Shown here: one piece after another, positions 6,131 through 10,127 of the stretch
How positions within the stretch are numbered: the stretch's first letter is position 1
Layout of the letters: every line of letters starts with the position of its first letter
DNA from: Bacillota bacterium
GTDB lineage: Bacteria > Bacillota > DTU025
Length of the DNA stretch: 10,127 bases
Assembly (NCBI GenBank): GCA_012842765.1
Contig: DUWJ01000288.1
Location: 1-10,127, forward strand
Direction of reading: 5' to 3'
The notes under the pieces: model-generated
Told to the model about the DNA's origin: nothing
What the model saw: the letters and a program-made list of their open reading frames with translations, nothing else
Databases searched by the model: none
Made by a program: the position numbers and the translations under genes

Positions 6131-8251
6131 TCAGGCCAGCCCAAAAAGGCGACCCACTTGATAGATTATGACTGCAAGCGTCCACCCGAGCACGAGAGTA
6201 TATGCCACGGCGAAAGCCGTCCATCGCCGAGAACCTGTCTCCCTGCGTATGGCCGCAATCGTGGCTGTGCACGGTATGTATGTGAGGGCCATAACCATGA
6301 ATGAATAGGCCGCGAGCGGGGTCCAGCTGGCTCTGATCGCAGCGATGAGTCCCGCTTCCCCTGTTGTGCCGTAGAGGACTCCCAGGGTGCCGACGATGAG
6401 CTCCTTGGCTATCACCCCAAAGAGCAAGGCCGCTGCTGCTTGCCATTGGCCGAAGCCTGCGGGGGCAAGAATGGGAGCTATTGCCTTTCCGATTCTCCCT
6501 ATCAGCGAATCCGGGCTGCCGGGATCGACGCCTGGCGGCAGATTGGACAATGCCCATACCAGGACGACTGAGAGCAGGATGACTGTGCCTGCCTTCTCCA
6601 GGAATTCCTTTCCCCTTTCCCACGTCTGAATCAGGACCCCGGATATTCTCGGCATGCGATACGGCGGCAGTTCAAGGACGAATGTGGCCTCGTCATCCGG
6701 TTCCACAAATAGGCTCAATACCTTGGCAAAGATGAAAGCTAGCACAACTCCGAGGGCGTACAAGGAGAAGACAACCAGTCCGCGGCGGCTTTCGAAGAAA
6801 GCTGTGGCGAACAGTACATACACAGGTAGACGCGCTGCGCAGGATATTAGAGGGTTAATCAATATGGATATAAGGCGGTCGCGCTTGCTGTCCAGGCTTC
6901 TGGTGGCCAGAATGCCCGTGACGTTGCATCCGAACCCGAGGATCATCGGGATGAAGGCTTTCCCGTGAAGCCCGACTGACCGCATCAGCCTGTCTGATAG
7001 CAATGCAGCCCTTGCCATGTAGCCCACGTCTTCAAGAAGTGAGATCATCAAAAAAAGCATGAATATTGGCGGTGCGAACTCCAATACGGCCCCTAGTCCC
7101 CCGACTACGCCTTCTACGAGCAAGCCAATAACGATATTGGGTGTTCCCGCCGCTTCCAGAGAACCTGCAAGCCAGGTGCCGAATGTTGCAAATAAGCCGC
7201 TGAGTGCGTCTGCAATTGGCTCGCTGAGGGTAAATGTTATCTGAAACATTAGCCATACTACGACGAAGAATATGGGATATGCGAGCCACGGATGGAGCAC
7301 GAACTTGTCGATACGCTGCGTAGGAGTGATCTCGGCGTCATCTGGGCGTGAGACTATGACGGACGCGGAGATGATTGCCGCAAGTTCGTAGCGCTTTTCG
7401 GCAATCAAGTCCACAGCTTCACGACCTGCTGCCTTCTTTACGCGCGCGCAGGCCTCCTCTGCTGCGACTTCGAGTTCGGCAATTAGCTTTCCATAGGCCG
7501 TGTTGGCCTGTTCATTCGCTGAATTCCTGATTTCCTGCAAAATGTCGGCGTCTTTTTCAAGCAGCTTTATGGCCAGCCACCGCGCAGATCGTCTACGGCA
7601 GAGATCCGGGACGCCGGCAAGTGCCTGCTCGAGCAGGGCAATTTCCTTCTCCAAAATGGGGCCGTAGTCTATCCAGTATGAAGGCGTTCCGGCATCGGCG
7701 GGTTTTTCTACATCTTCGAGGCCTTCAGCCCCGGCGACCGCATTGGCAGTCTTGAGGGCGAGATCGACTAGTTCCTCGACTCCTCTTCCATGAACGGCAG
7801 CTGTGGGCACGACCCCGACTCCGAGGTGGTTCGACAGCTCATCTATGTCTATATCGAGGCCGAGCTCTTCAGCCTCGTCTATCATGTTCAGTGCCACAAT
7901 GGTGGGCACGCCCATCTCCAGCATCTGAAGGGTTAGGTAGAGGTTTCTTTCGAGATTCGTAGCGTCAACGACGTTTATTGCCACGTCTGGGTGCTCGTGC
8001 ATGATGAAGTTACGGGCAATTACCTCATCCAGCGCTCGCGAGCTGAAAGCGTAAGTACCCGGCAGGTCCACGACTAATGCTGAGGTTTCGCCTCTTGTCA
8101 ATGTGCCCTCTTTTCGCTCTACTGTGACTCCGGGCCAATTGCCCACGTGTTGTCTTGACCCTGTCATTGCATTGAAAAGGGCTGTCTTCCCTGAGTTGGG
8201 GTTGCCCGCAATTGCTATGACAGGCCTAGAGTGTGCACTTGAATGGTTCAT
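6131..8251 (-). CDS. feoB: Ferrous iron transport protein B (GTPase-coupled permease)
   Basis: FeoB imports Fe(II) across the cytoplasmic membrane. The start at 8251 has GGAGG 9 bases upstream. The 706-aa protein begins with a G domain: G1 GNPNSGKT (16-23), G2 Thr43 in GVTVE, G3 DLPG (62-65), G4 NMID (122-125), and a possible G5 near PTAA (149-152). A helical guanine-dissociation-inhibitor-like region follows (about 190-310). The membrane domain begins near HPWLAYPIFFVVV (about 320). It includes the gate repeats ILGFGCNVTG (437-446) and FGVIAKELIVGTLG (611-624). Conserved-looking cysteines are Cys442, Cys471 in ISCAARLP and Cys661 in YIPCTAT. The length is intermediate (E. coli 773 aa) and no residue seems lost. 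It lies downstream of feoA, but a terminator-like hairpin and an operator-like dyad in the 127-base gap suggest separate tuning of feoB. Confidence 0.98.
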   Translation of the reverse strand: MNHSSAHSRPVIAIAGNPNSGKTALFNAMTGSRQHVGNWPGVTVERKEGTLTRGETSALVVDLPGTYAFSSRALDEVIARNFIMHEHPDVAINVVDATNLERNLYLTLQMLEMGVPTIVALNMIDEAEELGLDIDIDELSNHLGVGVVPTAAVHGRGVEELVDLALKTANAVAGAEGLEDVEKPADAGTPSYWIDYGPILEKEIALLEQALAGVPDLCRRRSARWLAIKLLEKDADILQEIRNSANEQANTAYGKLIAELEVAAEEACARVKKAAGREAVDLIAEKRYELAAIISASVIVSRPDDAEITPTQRIDKFVLHPWLAYPIFFVVVWLMFQITFTLSEPIADALSGLFATFGTWLAGSLEAAGTPNIVIGLLVEGVVGGLGAVLEFAPPIFMLFLMISLLEDVGYMARAALLSDRLMRSVGLHGKAFIPMILGFGCNVTGILATRSLDSKRDRLISILINPLISCAARLPVYVLFATAFFESRRGLVVFSLYALGVVLAFIFAKVLSLFVEPDDEATFVLELPPYRMPRISGVLIQTWERGKEFLEKAGTVILLSVVLVWALSNLPPGVDPGSPDSLIGRIGKAIAPILAPAGFGQWQAAAALLFGVIAKELIVGTLGVLYGTTGEAGLIAAIRASWTPLAAYSFMVMALTYIPCTATIAAIRRETGSRRWTAFAVAYTLVLGWTLAVIIYQVGRLFGLA

Positions 8252-8311
8252 CTCATTGTGCCTCCGTAGATGATTCGTGTAAATAATGTATAAAGCCTAA
8301 AAGACGCATAA

Positions 8312-8331
8312 TAGTTACCAACGCCTAACTT
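8312..8331 (-). promoter_or_regulatory. Candidate second metalloregulator operator, upstream of feoB
   Basis: The - strand reads AAGTTAGGCGTTGGTAACTA, with inverted half-sites AGTTA and TAACT 8 bases apart. The dyad before the dtxR-like gene (9210-9229) has the same AGTTA-N8-TNACT layout, and 13 of 20 positions agree. TATTAT, a possible -10 (5 of 6), overlaps the downstream edge on the - strand at about 8314-8309. A good -35 at normal spacing is not visible. GCCTAA occurs twice nearby (8295-8300, 8323-8328 on the + strand), resembling half of classical DtxR-type sites. Binding is inferred. Confidence 0.4.
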
Positions 8332-8338
8332 TTGGTCC

Positions 8339-8362
8339 AAAAAGAGTGCGCCCAATGGACGC
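8339..8362 (-). terminator. Intrinsic terminator or attenuator between feoA and feoB
   Basis: On the - strand GCGTCC-att-GGGCGC (8362-8348) forms a 6-bp stem with one G-U pair. It is followed by ACTC and five Ts (8343-8339). It begins 17 bases after the feoA stop and lies before feoB, so it would end part of the dtxR-feoA transcript and make feoB less expressed unless read through or started separately. The stem is short, so termination is probably partial. Confidence 0.5.
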
Positions 8363-8378
8363 CCGTGCGAGTATTTCT

Positions 8379-8771
8379 CTATTCAGTGCAATCTGCTTTC
8401 CTGTGTTGATGGCGCCCGCTTTCCCGCAGGCATTTATCGCCTGAGGCCGCCACCTGTCCATGTCTGTGGCGTCGACGGAACGGCCCGTGATTTTCCAGCT
8501 TGCATGCTTCCGAGCAGGGCCTGTCAGCACACGGTATGACGGATATGCCTGCCGCTTCGCCTCTTCGCAGACCGAGGCGGCAGCCGCGGGCACACACTAT
8601 CAGGGGATCTCCGAAGGGCGCTGTCCCTTCTATGCAGACTTCTGTTCCAGGGGTCAAGCCCATATCCATCAACCGTCTCCTGAGTGGTCCCTCACAATCT
8701 ATGCTCAGGATTGTTCCCCGATCGCCCGGATTGAGTTGGCTGAGGGATATTGCTCCGTTAGCATCGCTCAT
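8379..8771 (-). CDS. feoA: Ferrous iron transport protein A with Cys/His-rich C-terminal extension
   Basis: FeoA is a small cytoplasmic SH3-like protein needed for FeoB activity. Residues about 7-80 make the usual domain: ISLSQLNPGDRGTI, then PLRRRLMDMGLTPGTEV (core FeoA motif) and DPLIVCARGCRLGLRRGEA. The family is usually 75-90 aa; this product is 130 aa. The extra 50 or so residues hold Cys81, Cys86, Cys90, Cys114 and Cys128 with His95, 102, 104, 121 and 123, plus many arginines. The tail might bind metal, or it might be a read-through of former noncoding DNA after loss of an older stop. The stop lies 17 bases before a terminator-like hairpin, which fits a genuine 3' end. The start ATG overlaps the upstream regulator's TGA (ATGA), so translation is probably coupled. 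A purine-rich GGAGAGGAGA lies upstream. Confidence 0.93.
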   Translation of the reverse strand: MSDANGAISLSQLNPGDRGTILSIDCEGPLRRRLMDMGLTPGTEVCIEGTAPFGDPLIVCARGCRLGLRRGEAAGISVIPCADRPCSEACKLENHGPFRRRHRHGQVAASGDKCLRESGRHQHRKADCTE

Positions 8772-9157
8772 TCCGCGTCTCTCCTCTCCATGAATTCAAC
8801 TAGTCCGTTCATTGTGTCTTTGCTGACTACATGCTCTATCTGGCACGCATCTTCTTCTGCTATGTGTTCGGCCACGCCTAGCACCGATACGAGAAAGGCT
8901 TTGATGGTGTGGTGGCGCCTGGACACGGCTCGAGCCTGTTCGTCCCCGGAGTCTGTGAGAAAGACTGGACCGTACTTTTCGCGCTCAATTAGGCCGCGAT
9001 CGACCAAAAGCCCCATTGCCTGATTGACGCTGGCTTTCGATACGCCGAGCTTATCAGCTATATCGGTGGTACGGGCAGCACCGCTTTCGTCCGCCACTTC
9101 CAGCACGGCTTCGAGGTAATCCTCGAGCGATGGCGATATTGGCGTTGAGTTCTTCAC
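8768..9157 (-). CDS. DtxR/MntR-family metal-dependent transcriptional repressor
   Basis: Members are cytoplasmic dimers that bind DNA when loaded with Fe(II) or Mn(II). The GTG start at 9157 has GGGAG 6 bases upstream. The protein is 129 aa, like short MntR-type members (about 140 aa) that lack the SH3-like domain of DtxR. The N-terminal winged helix has the recognition region TTDIADKLGVSKASVNQAM (30-48) and the wing near EKYGPVFLTDSG. Aligned by eye, Asp13, Glu16 and His82 match the MntR ligands Asp8, Glu11 and His77. ACQIEH (104-109) has Cys105, Glu108 and His109, as in the DtxR primary site (Cys102, Glu105, His106), where MntR has Glu99. The DtxR ancillary ligands Glu83 and His98 appear replaced by Lys86 and Glu101. 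It overlaps feoA by 4 bases and heads the feo operon, so control of iron uptake is its likely job. A dyad overlapping the 5' leader suggests self-control. Confidence 0.95.
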   Translation of the reverse strand: MKNSTPISPSLEDYLEAVLEVADESGAARTTDIADKLGVSKASVNQAMGLLVDRGLIEREKYGPVFLTDSGDEQARAVSRRHHTIKAFLVSVLGVAEHIAEEDACQIEHVVSKDTMNGLVEFMERRDAE

Positions 9158-9209
9158 TTCTTTCTCCCACCTTCATACTGAGGCGGCCGATCTGGATCAG
9201 CCGAAAGCT

Positions 9210-9229
9210 AAGTAAGGCATGACTAACTT
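9210..9229 (-). promoter_or_regulatory. Operator-like 20-bp dyad before the dtxR-like gene
   Basis: The + strand reads AAGTAAGGCATGACTAACTT. Sixteen of 20 positions are symmetric: the arms pair except at two position pairs around a CATG centre. It lies just downstream of the expected start point of the promoter at 9241-9269, a normal roadblock position for a repressor, and 53 bases before the GTG start. Length and place suit a DtxR-family site, though it is not the classical TTAGGTTAGSCTAACCTAA. Binding by the adjacent regulator is inferred. Confidence 0.55.
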
Positions 9230-9240
9230 GCCCTGATAAG

Positions 9241-9269
9241 AATCTATGCCATTTTTCAGGAGATGTCAA
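9241..9269 (-). promoter_or_regulatory. Promoter of the dtxR-feoA(-feoB) operon
   Basis: On the - strand a perfect -35 TTGACA (9269-9264) and a -10 TAGATT (9246-9241, 4 of 6) are separated by 17 bases. The start point should fall near 9234, giving a leader of about 77 bases that contains the dyad at 9229-9210. A divergent TTGACA (9287-9292) lies back to back with this -35, so the two promoters may influence one another. Confidence 0.65.
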
Positions 9270-9286
9270 GAGCTTTCTGACGCGTA

Positions 9287-9351
9287 TTGACATGTACGTG
9301 CCGTAGCGGGAAAATAATTATGGACATATGATCAATATGCAACAATATAAT
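9287..9351 (+). promoter_or_regulatory. Candidate promoters for the DUF134 gene
   Basis: Two rightward candidates are visible. One is TTGACA (9287-9292), 17 bases, GAAAAT (9310-9315, 4 of 6). The other is TGGACA (9321-9326), a long 19-base spacer, and a perfect TATAAT (9346-9351). Both lie about 360-395 bases before the DUF134 start, and the interval holds no convincing gene, so either implies a long leader. I cannot tell which is used. Confidence 0.35.
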
Positions 9352-9708
9352 CTACCCGTCTCGACTGGCCTTTATCAACTCTATCCAGGTGTGATACGTC
9401 CTGGGACGGGAAGATAGTTGTGAAGGACTCATGTGCGTTCAGTGCAGGTTAGCCATAGTCAATTGCGTGCTCAGGATGGGTGTAGATGGGATGAGAGGGC
9501 ACCTGGTTGTCTCTTTGCAAGTTGCAGTTGAGCCTGGGGCTTTCCTTTGTAGCCTTAAAACATCGCCTTGGGCGACTATATCGCACGCGGGCCCTAACCC
9601 CAAGGAACGTGAATTTCAGGATCCCGCAATATTCGATTGTAAGCGGCTTAGATTGCTGTTGCGCCGATTGAAGAAAACTTGAAAGATCTCTGATTAGGAG
9701 CTGATATT
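9352..9708. other. Long leader or intergenic region before the DUF134 gene
   Basis: An 83-codon frame from ATG 9431 has only a poor AAGGA at 3 bases and an implausible composition, so I do not call it. Small stems exist, such as TCGCC-ttg-GGCGA at 9563-9575 and CGTCC-tg-GGACG near 9409-9420. No hairpin with a T-tract and no riboswitch consensus was recognised. If transcription starts at 9287-9351, this is a leader of about 350 bases. Confidence 0.4.
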
Positions 9709-10127
9709 ATGCCGAGGCCTCCAAAATGCAGAAGAGTCGAGTTCATGCCCGAAGTGACTGTCTTCAAGCCTGCTGGCGTTCGATTGGCGGAGATGGAAGA
9801 GGAGATCCTCCTCCTGGAAGAACTGGAGGCTCTGCGCCTCAAGGATGTTGAAGGGCTAGAGCAAGAGGAGTGCGCTGATAGGATGCAAGTGTCCCGGCCT
9901 ACATTCCAGAGGGTGCTCTCTTCAGCCAGGGAGAAGGTGGCCCGGGCGCTGGTCGAAGGTAAGGCTATCCGGATCGAAGGCGGAACCTACCGTCTTGCTG
10001 CGCGGAAGCTGCGGTGCGAGGATTGCAGTTATGAGTTCGAGGCACCCGTTGCCATGTATCGCCAAGGCGCCGGAGCGGCTTGCCCTAGGTGCGGTGCGCG
10101 TCATGGGCGACGTAACGACGGGGACCA
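9709..10127 (+). CDS. DUF134 (UPF0251) family predicted DNA-binding protein, 3' end outside window
   Basis: The ATG at 9709 follows AGGAG by 8 bases, and the frame is open to the window end (139 codons). The N-terminal part MPRPPKCRRVEFMPEVTVFKP and the core RLKDVEGLEQEECADRMQVS match the DUF134/UPF0251 family. Residues about 50-82 (EECADRMQVSRPTFQRVLSS) form a helix-turn-helix like that of sigma region 4, so DNA binding is predicted; no target is known. A CxxC pair at Cys103/Cys106 and another at Cys125/Cys128 form a probable zinc ribbon. Such genes often stand beside dinitrogenase iron-molybdenum cofactor (NifX/NifB-like) and Mrp-type ATPase genes, which could lie past the edge. It diverges from the iron operon, so a metal or iron-sulfur role is a reasonable guess only. 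Confidence 0.9.
   Translation, partial: MPRPPKCRRVEFMPEVTVFKPAGVRLAEMEEEILLLEELEALRLKDVEGLEQEECADRMQVSRPTFQRVLSSAREKVARALVEGKAIRIEGGTYRLAARKLRCEDCSYEFEAPVAMYRQGAGAACPRCGARHGRRNDGD

Noticed and set aside
5709..6623. 304-codon - strand frame overlapping the feoB 3' end and the gap after it
   Set aside because: Half of it is feoB in another frame. The rest is Ser/Arg/Pro-rich, as expected for an antisense shadow, and no start signal is present.
8488..8511. Walker-A-like GSMQAGKS in the third - strand frame within feoA
   Set aside because: The frame closes after about 20 more codons and has no start. FeoB's true P-loop is intact elsewhere, so this is most likely chance.
8315..8593. 92-codon - strand frame overlapping the feoA tail and the following hairpin
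   Set aside because: It starts inside the conserved FeoA domain in another frame, runs through the terminator-like stem and operator-like dyad, and has no ribosome binding site.
9431..9682. 83-codon + strand frame in the DUF134 leader
   Set aside because: Only AAGGA at 3 bases precedes the ATG and the composition is not protein-like. A leader peptide is possible but unsupported.
1..10127. CRISPR array, tRNA or rRNA, insertion sequence, phage or toxin-antitoxin pair
   Set aside because: Reading both strands showed no regularly spaced repeats, no tRNA T-arm consensus, no transposase or integrase motifs and no paired small genes.

Overview
The window looks like chromosomal DNA from a bacterium of moderate to fairly high G+C. 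A Bacillota-like (Firmicutes) host is my best guess. The evidence is near-perfect Shine-Dalgarno sites (GGAGG, GAGGAGG) before almost every gene, GTG and TTG starts, sigma-A-type promoters with 17-bp spacers, and a near-match to the Spo0J/ParB parS sequence. The species cannot be named from the sequence alone, and the long-form Pgi fits less well with Bacillota.

Left part, + strand (1-3595). The window opens on the last 61 codons of a gene whose tail resembles a LacI-family sugar regulator. About 340 bases follow without a convincing gene, ending in a plausible promoter. Then comes pgi, a complete long-form glucose-6-phosphate isomerase of 545 aa. Next, with its own ribosome binding site, is a 406-aa protein of unknown function with one central hydrophobic segment followed by a coiled coil.

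Middle, mostly - strand (3596-6130). A gene-poor stretch holds a 22-bp dyad around a parS-like 16-mer and an 11-bp perfect hairpin. A two-gene - strand unit follows: a class I SAM-dependent methyltransferase (TTG start) and, 13 bases downstream, a creatininase-family amidohydrolase. The latter is broken: its two halves lie in different frames and about 20 conserved residues are missing, as if deleted between short direct repeats. About 390 bases upstream of the methyltransferase carry no convincing gene, though one + strand frame looks coding-like.

Right part (6131-9340, - strand). This is a complete ferrous-iron uptake locus in the order dtxR-like regulator, feoA, feoB. The regulator and feoA overlap by ATGA. 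A TTGACA/17/TAGATT promoter precedes the regulator, with a 20-bp dyad just after the expected start point. A second element with the same AGTTA-N8-TNACT layout lies between feoA and feoB, right after an intrinsic-terminator-like hairpin. This suggests that the regulator controls its own operon and separately tunes feoB. FeoA has an unusual Cys/His-rich tail.

Right edge, + strand (9352-10127). Divergent from the iron operon is a DUF134 (UPF0251) predicted DNA-binding protein with a C-terminal zinc ribbon. It is cut by the window end and preceded by an unusually long leader of about 350 bases.

No rRNA, tRNA, CRISPR array, insertion sequence or phage gene was seen. The most useful leads are the parS-like site, the paired metalloregulator operators with a terminator between feoA and feoB, the unknown 406-aa protein, and the broken creatininase.
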